This document shows, one piece after another, positions 40,885-53,060 of a stretch of DNA of 64,000 bases. Numbering within the stretch: the first letter of the stretch is position 1; every line of letters starts with the position of its first letter. The notes below the pieces were generated by a model, which worked only from the letters and a program-made list of their open reading frames with translations, was not told the DNA's origin and did not search any database. Origin of the DNA: Siderastrea siderea (lineage: Eukaryota > Cnidaria > Anthozoa > Scleractinia > Rhizangiidae); NCBI GenBank assembly GCA_964030785.1, contig OZ034969.1, positions 33,121,601 through 33,185,600 of the forward strand, given 5' to 3'. Made by a program: the position numbers and the translations under genes.

Positions 40885-42344
40885 TTATGATAACAGTCTT
40901 AGCACAGCCCAAACAAAGATGGGCGGCCCTAATTTGTCACTGAAAAAGTGGTTCACAAACTCGGAAAAAAAATGTAGTGCTGAACTTTCAAGTAAAAGTG
41001 CGACAGACTATCACTATACGCATTTAAATTGATTCTTACAAATATCCAATCTGAGATCATTGACAAAAGCACCATTATTTCCACTCGAAGATGGACAAAC
41101 GGTCTTGGCACAGCCCACTCAAAGATGGGCGGCCCTACTTTTGTCAATGAAAAAGTGGTTCACAAACTCGAAAAAAAATAATGTAGTGCTGAACTTTGAA
41201 AGAAAAGTGCGAAAGCCTATCACTATAGGCTTTAACATTGATTCTTACAAATATCCAATCTGAGATCATTGACAAAAGCACCATTATTTTCACTCGAAGA
41301 TGGACAAACGGTCTTGGCACAGCCCACTCAAAGATGGCCGGCCCTACTTTGGTCAATGAAAAAGTGGTTCACAAACTCGAAAAAAAATAATGTAGTCCTG
41401 AACTTTGAAAGAAAAGTGCGAAAGACTATCACTATAGGCATTTAAATTGATTGTTACAAATATCCAATCTGAGATCATTGACAAAAGCACCATTATTTCC
41501 ACTCGAAGATGGACAAACGGTCTTGGCACAGCCCACTCAAAGATGGGCGGCCCTACTTTTGTCAATGAAGAAGTGGTTCACGAACTCGAAAAAAATAATG
41601 TAGTGCTAAACTTTGAAACAAAAGAGTAACAGAGACTATTACTATATGCATTTAAATTGATTCTTACAAATATCCAATCTAAGCTCACTGACAAAAGCAC
41701 CATTATTTCCACTCGAAGATGGACAAACGGTCTTGGCACAGCCCACTCAAAGATGGGTGGCCCTACTTTTGTCAATGAAAAAGTGGTTCACAAACTCGCA
41801 AAAAAATAATGTAGTGCTGAACTTCGAAAGAAAGGTGCGAAAAACTATCACTATAGGCATTTAAATTGATTCTTACAAATATCCAATCTGAGATCATTGA
41901 CAAAAGCACCACTATTTCCACTCGAAGATGGACAAACGGTCTTGGCACAGCCCACTCAAAGATGGCCGGCCCTACTTTTGTCAATGAAAAAGTGGTTCAC
42001 AAACTCGAAAAAAAATAATGTAGTGCTGAACTTCGAAAGAAAAGTGTGAAAGGCTATCACTATAGGCATTTAAATTGATTGTTACAAATATCCAATCTGA
42101 GATCATTGACAAAAGCACCATTATTTTCACTCGAAGATGGACAGACGGTCTTGGTACAGCCCACTCAAAGATGGGCGGCCCTACTTTTGCCAATGAAAAA
42201 GTGGTTCACGAATTCGAAAAAAAAATAATGTAGTGCTATGCTAAGCTTTGAAACAAAAGAGTAACGGAGACTATTACTATAGGCATTTAAATTGATTCTT
42301 ACAAATATCTAAGCTGAGATCATTGACAAAAGCACCATTTCACA

Positions 42345-42872
42345 CCTGAAATTAAAATAAACGTGAAGCAGTATGAACATGTCGTGTGAAGTCCGTAGAT
42401 TTTTAAAATGGGTTAGAATTAACGGATAAACTATTAGGAAAACAAGCAAACGATCGATCAAACACGTAATAAAATTCTTCGTTTAAACAGACAACAGCAG
42501 ATGATCGATGACCGCGTAGATTTCCACACGACTCGTGTAAGCTTAAGTGTATTCCCACGCGACGGTCGCTCGAAGTTTTCTTTGTAATAAACGAAATATT
42601 TTTCGCACTTTTCTGGTTGAGCAATTTTCATTTCCTCTGCAGCCAGCATTAATCGAAAGTGAGAACATTTTTTGCACATTTCCACAATAGCAATTACTCC
42701 TATTGTCTTTTCACGGACGGGAAGGACAGCCGTATAAATTCCTTTTGGGAATATTCGGTATTGAAGTCAAAGAGAACCGAAAATGGCGGCGTGCTTTGTA
42801 AGCGCGCACAGCATCATGGATACCCCACATTTTTCGGCCGACGACGCAATTCATGGGGCGCCAAACCGTAAT
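42345..42872. repeat. non-satellite insert within the higher-order unit, copy 1
   Basis: About 530 bases interrupt the satellite and are copied at 44473-45000. The right part has a promoter or first-exon look, with AAAATGGCGGCGTGC (YY1-type) and CpG-rich GGCCGACGACGCAATTCATG. On the minus strand a frame from 42685 reads MEMCKKCSHFRLMLAAEEMK and PEKCEKYFVYYKENFERPS. It is not recognised and may be a captured gene fragment. Confidence 0.55.
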
Positions 42873-44472
42873 GAACTCGAAAAAAATAATGTAGTGCTAA
42901 ACTTTGAAACAAAAGAGTAACGGAGTCTATTACTATATGCATTTAAATTGATTCTTACAAATATCCAATCTGAGCTCACTGACAAAAGCACCATTATTTC
43001 CTCTCGAAGATGGACAAACGGTCTTGGCACAGCCCACTCAAAGATGGGCGGCCCTACTTTTGTCAATGAAAAAGTGGTTTACAAACTAGAAAAAAAATAA
43101 TGTAGTGCTGAACTTTGAAAGAAAAGTGCGAAAGACTATCACTATAGGCATTTAAATTGATTCTTACAAATATCCAATCTGAAATCATTGACAAAAGCAC
43201 CATTATTTCCACTCGAAGATGGACAAACGGTCTTGGCACAGCCCACTCAAAGATGGGCGGCCCTACTTTTGTCAATGAAAAAGTGGTTCACAAACTCGAA
43301 AAAAAATAATGTAGTGCTGAACTTTGAAAGAAAAGTGCGAAAGCCTATCACTATAGGCTTTAACATTGATTCTTACAAATATCCAATCTGAGATCATTGA
43401 CAAAAGCACCATTATTTTCACTCGAAGATGGACAAACGGTCTTGGCACAGCCCACTCAAAGATGGCCGGCCCTACTTTGGTCAATGAAAAAGTGGTTCAC
43501 AAACTCGAAAAAAAATAATGTAGTCCTGAACTTTGAAAGAAAAGTGCGAAAGACTATCACTATAGGCATTTAAATTGATTGTTACAAATATCCAATCTGA
43601 GATCATTGACAAAAGCACCATTATTTCCACTCGAAGATGGACAAACGGTCTTGGCACAGCCCACTCAAAGATGGGCGGCCCTACTTTTGTCAATGAAGAA
43701 GTGGTTCACGAACTCGAAAAAAATAATGTAGTGCTAAACTTTGAAACAAAAGAGTAACAGAGACTATTACTATATGCATTTAAATTGATTCTTACAAATA
43801 TCCAATCTAAGCTCACTGACAAAAGCACCATTATTTCCACTCGAAGATGGACAAACGGTCTTGGCACAGCCCACTCAAAGATGGGCGGCCCTACTTTTGT
43901 CAATGAAAAAGTGGTTCACAAACTCGCAAAAAAATAATGTAGTGCTGAACTTCGAAAGAAAGGTGCGAAAAACTATCACTATAGGCATTTAAATTGATTC
44001 TTACAAATATCCAATCTGAGATCATTGACAAAAGCACCACTATTTCCACTCGAAGATGGACAAACGGTCTTGGCACAGCCCACTCAAAGATGGCCGGCCC
44101 TACTTTTGTCAATGAAAAAGTGGTTCACAAACTCGAAAAAAAATAATGTAGTGCTGAACTTCGAAAGAAAAGTGTGAAAGGCTATCACTATAGGCATTTA
44201 AATTGATTGTTACAAATATCCAATCTGAGATCATTGACAAAAGCACCATTATTTTCACTCGAAGATGGACAGACGGTCTTGGTACAGCCCACTCAAAGAT
44301 GGGCGGCCCTACTTTTGCCAATGAAAAAGTGGTTCACGAATTCGAAAAAAAAATAATGTAGTGCTATGCTAAGCTTTGAAACAAAAGAGTAACGGAGACT
44401 ATTACTATAGGCATTTAAATTGATTCTTACAAATATCTAAGCTGAGATCATTGACAAAAGCACCATTTCACA

Positions 44473-45000
44473 CCTGAAATTAAAATAAACGTGAAGCAGT
44501 ATGAACATGTCGTGTGAAGTCCGTAGATTTTTAAAATGGGTTAGAATTAACGGATAAACTATTAGGAAAACAAGCAAACGATCGATCAAACACGTAATAA
44601 AATTCTTCGTTTAAACAGACAACAGCAGATGATCGATGACCGCGTAGATTTCCACACGACTCGTGTAAGCTTAAGTGTATTCCCACGCGACGGTCGCTCG
44701 AAGTTTTCTTTGTAATAAACGAAATATTTTTCGCACTTTTCTGGTTGAGCAATTTTCATTTCCTCTGCAGCCAGCATTAATCGAAAGTGAGAACATTTTT
44801 TGCACATTTCCACAATAGCAATTACTCCTATTGTCTTTTCACGGACGGGAAGGACAGCCGTATAAATTCCTTTTGGGAATATTCGGTATTGAAGTCAAAG
44901 AGAACCGAAAATGGCGGCGTGCTTTGTAAGCGCGCACAGCATCATGGATACCCCACATTTTTCGGGCGACGACGCAATTCATGGGGCGCCAAACCGTAAT
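44473..45000. repeat. non-satellite insert, copy 2
   Basis: Same sequence as 42345-42872 at +2128, with one change seen (GGCC to GGGC near 44963). It travels with the higher-order unit, so its insertion predates the block duplication. Confidence 0.7.
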
Positions 45001-46815
45001 GAACTCGAAAAAAATAATGTAGTGCTAAACTTTGAAACAAAAGAGTAACGGAGTCTATTACTATATGCATTTAAATTGATTCTTACAAATATCCAATCTG
45101 AGCTCACTGACAAAAGCACCATTATTTCCTCTCGAAGATGGACAAACGGTCTTGGCACAGCCCACTCAAAGATGGGCGGCCCTACTTTTGTCAATGAAAA
45201 AGTGGTTTACAAACTAGAAAAAAAATAATGTAGTGCTGAACTTTGAAAGAAAAGTGCGAAAGACTATCACTATAGGCATTTAAATTGATTCTTACAAATA
45301 TCCAATCTGAAATCATTGACAAAAGCACCATTATTTCCACTCGAAGATGGACAAACGGTCTTGGCACAGCCCACTCAAAGATGGGCGGCCCTACTTTTGT
45401 CAATGAAAAAGTGGTTCACAAACTCGAAAAAAAATAATGTAGTGCTGAACTTCGAAAGAAAGGTGCGAAAAACTATCACTATAGGCATTTAAATTGATTC
45501 TTACAAATATCCAATCTGAGATCATTGACAAAAGCACCACTATTTCCACTCGAAGATGGACAAACGGTCTTGGCACAGCCCACTCAAAGATGGCCGGCCC
45601 TACTTTTGTCAATGAAAAAGTGGTTCACAAACTCGAAAAAAAATAATGTAGTGCTGAACTTCGAAAGAAAAGTGTGAAAGGCTATCACTATAGGCATTTA
45701 AATTGATTGTTACAAATATCCAATCTGAGATCATTGACAAAAGCACCATTATTTTCACTCGAAGATGGACAGACGGTCTTGGTACAGCCCACTCAAAGAT
45801 GGGCGGCCCTACTTTTGCCAATGAAAAAGTGGTTCACGAATTCGAAAAAAAAATAATGTAGTGCTATGCTAAGCTTTGAAACAAAAGAGTAACGGAGACT
45901 ATTACTATAGGCATTTAAATTGATTCTTACAAATATCTAATCTGAGATCATTGACAAAAGCACCATTATTTTCACTCGAAGATGGACAAAGGGTCTTGGC
46001 ACAGCCCACTCAAAGATGGGCGGCCCTACTTTTGTCAATGAAAAAGTGGTTCACAAACTCGAAAAAAATAATGTAGTGTTGAACTTTGAAACAAAAGTCC
46101 GACAGACTATCACTATAGGCATTTAAATTGATTCTTACAAATATCCAATCTGAAATCATTGACAAAAGCACCATTATTTTCACTCGAAGATGGACAAACG
46201 GTCTTGGCACAGCCCACTCAAAGATGGGCGACCCTACTTTTGTCAATGAAAAAGTGGTTCACAAACTCGAAAAAAAATAATTTAGTGCTTAACTTTGAAA
46301 CAAAAGTGTGACAGACTATCTCTATAGGCATTTAAATTGATTCTTACAAATATCCAATCTGAGCTCATTGACAAAAGCACCATTATTTCCACTCGAAGAT
46401 GGACAAACGGTCTTGGCACAGCCCACTCAAAGATGGGCGATCCTACTTTTGTCAATGAAAAAGTGGTTCACAAACTCGAAAAAAAAATGTAGTGCTAAAC
46501 TTTGAAACAAAAGTGCGACAGACTATCACTATAGACATTTAAATTGATTTTTACAAAAGTGTCATTATTTCCACTGAAAGATGGACACTCTTGGCACAGC
46601 CCACTCAAAGATGGGCATCCCTACTTTCGTCAATGGAAGAGTAGATCGTATACTCAAAAAAGTAGTTCGTATATGCATAAAAAACTTCAATATAGTGGTG
46701 AACTTTGAAACTAAAGAGCTAAGGAGACTATTGCTATATGAATTTAAAATCATTCGTACAAATATCCAACCTGAGTTCATTGACAGAAGCGCCATTATAT
46801 CCACTCATGCATGTG

Positions 46816-48118
46816 CTCGACCTTAGTGGCAGTCCAATAGCCAAAGACTTACAAGTCAAAATTGGGTTTCGTCTACGTTGCAGGAATAATCGAGAACCAG
46901 AGTGGTGTTTGACAAGGACAGGTGTTCAAAAGATAATGAATAATTTGGGGCTTGGCTACCACGTCAAGTCTAAATTGTCTACCAAATCTTCATTAAATGA
47001 CTACTATGAAAAGTTAGTAAGAACTGTCCCCTTCCAGAATAGCTTATTTCAGACCATAAGTTTGGTTTATCTCTGAATTTGACTGCTATGCTAATAGTTG
47101 ACCTTCACGTTCATGTACTTACTGTTACACATTTGTGAAGAGTGAATGAGCATACATGTACATGTAACCAATATACACTTACCGAGATAAACTCCACAAA
47201 TTCCTTGTGTTTGCATGTTACAGCCTTTGCCAATAGCAGTGGCAATATTGCTATTGTCACCTCAGCTTTTTCTCCTGAAACAAAGAACAGCAGTAGTTAG
47301 TGGTGGGTTATGTGTCTCTTAGATTTGTTTTGTCCTTTTTTTCTATCTTTTTATTCTTTTGTCTCAGCTGGTCATTGATTATAAAGTTACCATATAAAAC
47401 AACTGGAATCAAGACAAATTTGCAGTTCAGCTTGCAACCACTGTATAGGCAGTTTAAAGAAAAACATGGCAGCAATAGCATGCAGCAGCACGAGCCATTA
47501 CTTAATGTCTCATATTGTGAAATTAAATGTGTAAACACGATAATTAAAAACAAAGCCTTAACCCATATTCAATCGGTGTGAACGTGATCACTTGCACTGG
47601 TAGAGCAGCTTGAAGAGCTAACAAAAAAGCTGTCACTTGCAAACTGCACCAAGCATAAAGATCCTACATTATGGAAATATATGTTAGAGTACAAACAGGA
47701 TACACTGTAATTCGAAACAAAGGCAAAACCCATAATCAATCAGTGTGAATGTGGTCACTCACAATCAATGGTACAGCAGCTTGAAGATCTGACAAAAAAT
47801 GCATCACTCGCAAACTGTGCCAAGCGTAAAGATTTCGCATTATGAAATTAATGTGTAAACATGATAATTCAAAACAAAGAAAATATATTTCAATTTTATT
47901 CAAAAGGTGCGGGTTCTCAGAAATGAGCCATAAATGAGGGTCCTGAAGGGGGGGGGGGGGGGGGGGGTCAAGAAAGGCGTTATCTAAGGAGAGGCGTTAA
48001 GGCTTCGTAGAAAATCTTCCCGAAAGCAATATTTGAGAAAAAATTCTTCGAATTACACCTGAATGATAGAGGGTACCCAGCTAGTGTTGTCAAAAACCAC
48101 CTCCCAGAAGTAAAATTC
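46816..48118. other. no gene seen; 2.3 copies of a ~160-bp repeat and a poly-G run
   Basis: A frame at 46835-47076 (GFRLRCRNNREPEWCLTRTG) has no recognised relative. At 47519-47882 a unit GAAATTAATGTGTAAACA...AGCAGCTTGAAGATCTGACAAAAA repeats with starts at 47519, 47674 and 47844. A G17-G19 run lies at 47949-47967. Confidence 0.45.
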
Positions 48119-48357
48119 TTCATCAGGCGATGAGGTCGATTGTTTATGTGTCAATAGAGATAGTGGAATCGAAATTCCTGAAGCTTGGATACCTACGATC
48201 AGAAAGCACAACAGCCGACCAACCACAAAGCGGACCTGTGAGGGAACAACATCTAATAGTCTGAATAATAATGAGGATCGAAATGCACCAATGGCAGCGA
48301 ACCATCACGCTACAAATAGCAACACGTAAACAATCGACGTCATCGCCTGATGAAGAC
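48119..48357. repeat. inverted repeat enclosing ~175 bp, next to a ribozyme motif
   Basis: CTTCATCAGGCGATGAGGTC and GATTGTTTATGTG at 48119-48151 return inverted as CACGTAAACAATCGACGTC and ATCGCCTGATGAAG ending at 48357, with three mismatches. The right arm contains the 5' half of the hammerhead motif. Confidence 0.75.
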
Positions 48358-48387
48358 TAGCAGTATTGCAGTCGAAACGTCGCGATC
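48343..48387 (+). ncRNA. hammerhead ribozyme, Penelope-type minimal form
   Basis: All core parts are present and in order. Helix I is ATCGC (48343-48347) with GCGAT (48383-48387). Then come CTGATGA (48348-48354), helix II GACT/AGTC (48356-48359, 48371-48374) closing an inner GC/GC hairpin, GAAA (48375-48378), a two-pair helix III AC/GT without loop, and the cleavage triplet GTC (48380-48382). Such loop-less helix III is what I remember from hammerheads in Penelope-like elements, which are thought to act as dimers. No intact Penelope gene adjoins it. Confidence 0.7.
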
Positions 48388-49027
48388 AACAACTCTAAGC
48401 GATTCCATCGTGAGACAAACGAATAAACGTTCATCTTACCTATCTTACACCACGATGAACAGTAAACACATCTTTAATGACAGTAAAACTCTTGGACAGA
48501 AAATCAGCACTAAAACAGAAAAAGAAAGCTGCATGTGAGAAAATACCACTCTTTGTTATGCAATACCACCTGGCATTGCCTAGCCTAAAGTATATACTGA
48601 TGGGGAAATGGCACAAAGTGAAAACCAGTGGAAAAAATACAGGGCCATGTTTTTGCATTAAATTGAAGACCACATGCAAAAATTCAAGCACTTCTGGAAA
48701 CAAACAATTTATGCAAATTTTCCACTTCGCATAGCTTTTGACTGGACCCTTCAATTAGTACAGAATCAGCCATATCTGAATTTAAGAAACTCTTTAAGAA
48801 GCCTCCCCTCATATACATGTAATACTAAAAAGAAAGTACGAGCTAAGTTACATGTATGAAGGCCTTTTTAGAAATATCATTCCAAGGCTGTGCTCTAAGA
48901 AGTGGTGCTCAAAGGCCCCAACTGTGAATTCTGGGGTTCCCAGCCCTTAAACATTATGCAAAAATAAGTTTTTCTAGTCGCCCACAGACAAAAGTTACAG
49001 TGTAGTAGCCTGAGGCCCCGGATGCTG
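48388..49027. other. no gene seen
   Basis: AT-rich DNA downstream of the ribozyme motif and before the truncated polymerase gene; nothing else supported. Confidence 0.4.
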
Positions 49028-50952
49028 CTAGAGCACAGCCCTGCATTCTCGAACTGTGGGAATCGCGCTAATTCCTAACAGCTTGAACACCTCGGCCAGC
49101 AGCGCCTTGCTTTTTTCCACGTCTCCAGTCCGGCGCGCCTCCGTCACCTGCTCCACGAACCAAGTGAATATCTTAGTTGGTTGGTAGTCAATCGTCCGAT
49201 AAACATTTGTGATCACTGCTCCATGCTCAAGATACCATCTAAGTAGAGGAGCGTATAATAATATCTTCTTTGCGAACAATGCTCCCGTGAGTTTTCTCCC
49301 GTCTCCGCGCTTTCGCCCCGTGCGCTTCAGGTAATCAAGCATATGCTGCGGCACAGCTTCAATTTGTACCTCTTTGTTGTAGAAGAATGGGCACATCTCC
49401 TCGAACTTTGGGCGCGAGGGCTCAGGGATCTCTATATCGACTTCGGCAAATCCGAACCATTTTTCTTCTTTGAGCCTTCGTGTTAGTATGGGAGCGGCGG
49501 CTTGGTAGTTATAATGCACGACCCTTCCCTTTCCGCAAGGCATGTCTCTGAGCATGGTTGACAAGTACAAAGCATTGGCGTCGTAACCCAGGATGTTTTT
49601 GCAAAGACGGGGTTCCGCTATTCGATGAGACCTTCTCTTCGTGACTCCAACTTCGTGGTATCTTGTGAAAACGAGGCTCGGGCCTCCGACAACAGCTTCT
49701 TTCAGCATCTCATACGCTTCTTTGCCCGGGCTGTAAAGCTCCGCGTTCCGCTCAACACATCCGCGGAGCAAGTAATGTAAACTCACACCTGGGATGCTGA
49801 CAGCGTCTTTCAGAATATCGATTCCCTCATCAGTGTAGAAAGCACGCATCTTTTCCAGAGCCTCGAGGCCGGGAGCCACATCGAGATTATTGTAGTAACG
49901 CAGCCAGTCTGCGAAGGTACACATGCCCTTTTCTTTGAACAGACGCTGACACCCCTCCCATTCCTCCCGCGTGAGAACGTAGTCGCCCTTCAGCTTCGAA
50001 TACCACTCCTCATATTTCGGAAGCCCGCGAAAATCAAGTTTTTCAGGAGTGTCAAACCACTCGTACGGAAACCACGATTTTACAGTGTCGCATTCGTAGG
50101 CTTTCACCCATTTCTCGTAGCTGGTCCCCGGACCTAAGTAGTTCATGATGTCGAGAAAGCGAAAGCTTTTCGTCAGAATAAACATGATCTTGTTTCCATT
50201 TTTCGCCACTCTGACTTTACCGGTTGTGTCAGCTAGGCGCTCCGCGAAATGCTCTCTCATCAGGTTACGCAGCCAGTCTGGTAAGGGGCCTGTGCCCAAC
50301 AGTGGCTGTTGGTCAAGCACGACCTTTACATCAACATTGAAGTGACCTACAAACACCCACTTCATGTCCGGTCTATTGATGTTGTCAGGGTCCAGGCGTA
50401 CCTTCTCCCGCTCACTCAACCATTTCTCCGCCTCAGACAGGCGTTCAAACCAAGGCGAGCCAGTGTTAGTGTACATCACCATTAACGAACCGTCTTCAAT
50501 GCTGCGTAGCTGATATGAAAAGATGTGTCTAGCGTAGAAAGATGTGTGAACTTTCTCTCGTATTTTTGTCATAAAATTGGGTGTCAGATCTCTTTCCAGA
50601 CCTCGGATGAAGCGCCAGCGGATGAAACGGCCCCTCTTTCCTCTTTTCCCTCATGTTCAGCGACATTGAACAGATTTTGAAGGTCATTCTGGTAGTTTGT
50701 CACCCTTCGGGTGTTCTCCGGAGGAAATGGATCGAACTTCCCCAGAAGTTCTTGCCTTCTTCTCCCCCTTCTTTGACGAGGAGGAGCAGTCGGTTGTAAG
50801 CTTTGTGGAAGCAGAGGTTTGGGTAGACGTTCTTGCTCTTCCAAAGGAAGACGCTCATCCAGTATGTTCTGAACAACCTCTCGGATAGGCCCCGCTGCCG
50901 GTGCGTTTTCCGCTAGCAATTGCATCATGTACTGCTCATCTGCCGGCGACAT
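49028..50952 (-). pseudogene. protein-primed family-B DNA polymerase, frameshifted and truncated
   Basis: The main frame from 50572 down to 49028 encodes 514 residues with family-B features: ExoII-like FRFLDIMNYLGP, ExoIII YYNNLDVAPG (YxxxD), and polymerase motif A GYDANALYLSTM near residue 331. It ends in a degraded motif B (KLLGISAI, normally KLxGNSAYG), so palm motif C and the thumb are missing. Upstream, ATG 50950-50952 opens a proline- and arginine-rich frame (RQRRGRRRQ) that stops at 50584. The polymerase frame is itself open upstream of 50572 (RWRFIRGLERDLTPNF), so one shift near 50640 would join both into one protein. Polymerases of this type occur in Polinton/Maverick elements and related viruses. 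GC is higher than in the neighbours, so capture from an element is likely. Confidence 0.7.
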
Positions 50953-51665
50953 TTCCGCAAGAAGTTGTTGAAATTAATCTTCAACGGTTTGTTGGCTAAT
51001 ACTTGCCATCTTGCAAATATATATATAATACTTACGCAGATTTTTTTTCAATAGGAAATATTTTTATGCGACACTCGCGATATACATTTAAAACACATTT
51101 GTTCAATTGGAATTTCTACAGACATTATGACTTGTCTATTTAATAATTGAGAAACTTTTGATATCAAGATGTGCGATTCTCTAATTGAGAAACTTTTGAT
51201 ATAATATGAGATGTGATTCTCGATGTGGTATTGGTTTGTACACTGAGTGGTTTAAAAGAGGAAAATACGGGTGTAGGAATGAGGTGGTATTTGTCGAACT
51301 CCTCCTCCTACTACTCGATATCATGACATTTCCACGCCGCGGGATTCTCGCTCTGGTAAACAGAGATCTCTCATGGTTACAGATGCGTCTAGTATTTTGC
51401 CTGTTAGATTCTCAGCGACATTCATTGATAAATAACTTTTCTGCTATCAAGTTTCCGCTTTTTCCACTCTCTTAGTTGCTTTTTTTCCTTTTTCGCGCTT
51501 TTCTGGCGCGATTTATTCTTTGATTTTATAAGCGAGTGTCCGCGTCTATCTAGCTGGTAATCAAATGCCCTGTTGTTTTCCTCACAGCATGCACGCGAGT
51601 TTATTTGTAATTGTTCCCGTCATATGAGACGAATTTATTTTTATTCATCCCCAAGTGGCATTTTA
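50953..51665. other. no gene seen
   Basis: AT-rich upstream region of the polymerase remnant. The phrase GAGAAACTTTTGATAT occurs twice (51149, 51187) as a short direct repeat. No gene supported. Confidence 0.4.
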
Positions 51666-52189
51666 GGGGCCAACAGTTTAACTTCCGAGTGGGGGGGGGG
51701 GGGGGGGGGTTGGGTGATTTTGAAAGAAAATATCCTGCAAGTGCATTTCCCTAAGAAAAAAATTCCTACACAAGACGATTGTCCAAAAAAAATTCACGCA
51801 CATACAGTAAGCTGGAAAATATTCTGGCAAGATGTTTCCTGGGTTGACACATTGAACTTTATCAGCAGACTGTTAAAAGATTTAAGCATCGACCTGGACT
51901 TGGGTAAGAGGGATTCTTCGCACAATGATGTGTCCCCCCACAGATGTTTTTTTCTTTACACTTATAGAACCTGTGGTAACCAATCTTGATACATGTTTTC
52001 TGAACTTCAAGATCACGGCTGGTGTTGTGATTTGAAGAACAGAGTTTTAAGTGCACTCTAAATCAAGAATGCCAGAAGAGCTGTTGGAACATGAAGTAAA
52101 CTTAATTAAATATCTATCTGATACAAAACTGGAACGAGTTCTCCTGTAGCAGCCTGAACGCTTGTCAAGTGCGTGAACGTGTAGGGATA

Positions 52190-53060
52190 GGAGGTGTGTC
52201 TTTATAGAGTGTCGTATGGCTCGCATACCGTATGTATTCCCTCTCTTGTGGAATATTAGTATACAAGTTCGTTATGTCCATTGATACAAGGATTGCTTTG
52301 TCTGGAACTTTAGTCCTCTCAATGAAATTAATGGAGTCAGTTGACTGTATCAGTTTTTGAGATATGACTTCTGTTGTTGTGCTAACTGCTGGAGTAGTAT
52401 GTCAACAAATGCTGATAACTTCTCTGTTGGACCTGAAACTCCCGAAATTATAGGTCTCCCAAGTCGGTTTGTGGATTCTGGTAAGGGTATAAAAATAGGC
52501 TGGAATTCGAGGCGGGTTTGGGGTTTGACAAAGCCATTTTTCAGTCATTTCGTTAATGTGGTGTTCATTGTCAAGTACTGTAATCAATTGGTGTACTTTG
52601 CGGGATGTCTCTTCAACCATAGGTACTGCAAGAGGCCTCAGTAGCTTTCCATGTTCGTGCATGTTGTCTAATTGAATTTGCCCCTCGTTTTTTTCCCAAG
52701 AAAGTCTGGGATGAAGCCCAAATAAAGTTTGCAAGTGAGGAAAATGATGAGAAATTATCATCCAGTTTTCACATGGATGTGATCTGCGGATGTCTGTCAT
52801 CGTTGAAGCTAGGGAATGGTATCCATAAATTTTGTAGGATAAGTGACGTGGCCAAAACACTCTTATTCTACCACATTCAAATGCCGGTGAAGAGAGAGTT
52901 TTTTTCTTGTATAGGGAAAAACAAAACAGCATTTCAGCCCCTCTCCAGGTGGATGGTCCGTTGGCCTCTTTGCTTACTATCAAAATGGCCAGCAAAGAGT
53001 CATCTTTTGTACCACCTGCAGATTTGTTGGCCATAGCCAAAAAAGCTACTTGGAACTACA
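52190..53060 (-). pseudogene. Penelope-like reverse transcriptase remnant
   Basis: Minus-strand translation across frames gives MTEKWLCQTPNPPRIPAYFY, TLTRIHKPT, then GRPIISGVSGPTEKLSAFVD, and further ILVSMDITNLYTNIPQE. This is the Penelope RT core, in which FYxLPKIHK, GRPI and DxTxLYTNIP are diagnostic. A one-base shift after RIHKPT and further stops near 52350 and 52290 break it. The catalytic YADD region and the GIY-YIG domain are absent. Confidence 0.75.

Larger units (their letters stand above)
40885..46815. repeat. ~209-bp satellite array with 2128-bp higher-order repeat
   Basis: About two dozen units of 209-210 bases, each with ACTCGAAGATGGACAAACGG, TCTTGGCACAGCCCACTCAA, AGATGGGCGGCCCTACTTTT, and GCATTTAAATTGATTCTTAC, run head to tail. 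A block of 2128 bases starting near 41057 repeats from 43185 almost unchanged (I saw single differences, e.g. 41755/43883 and 42834/44962). A third, shortened block follows from 45313. Units at the two ends are the most diverged. The 70-codon open frames in each unit begin with TTG and the unit is not a multiple of three, so they are not genes. Confidence 0.9.

Noticed and set aside
40953..46246. A series of 65-78-residue frames on the minus strand, repeated every ~209 bases
   Set aside because: They start with TTG, the satellite unit is not a multiple of three so they are not in one frame, and each ends at the next unit. They are by-products of the satellite.
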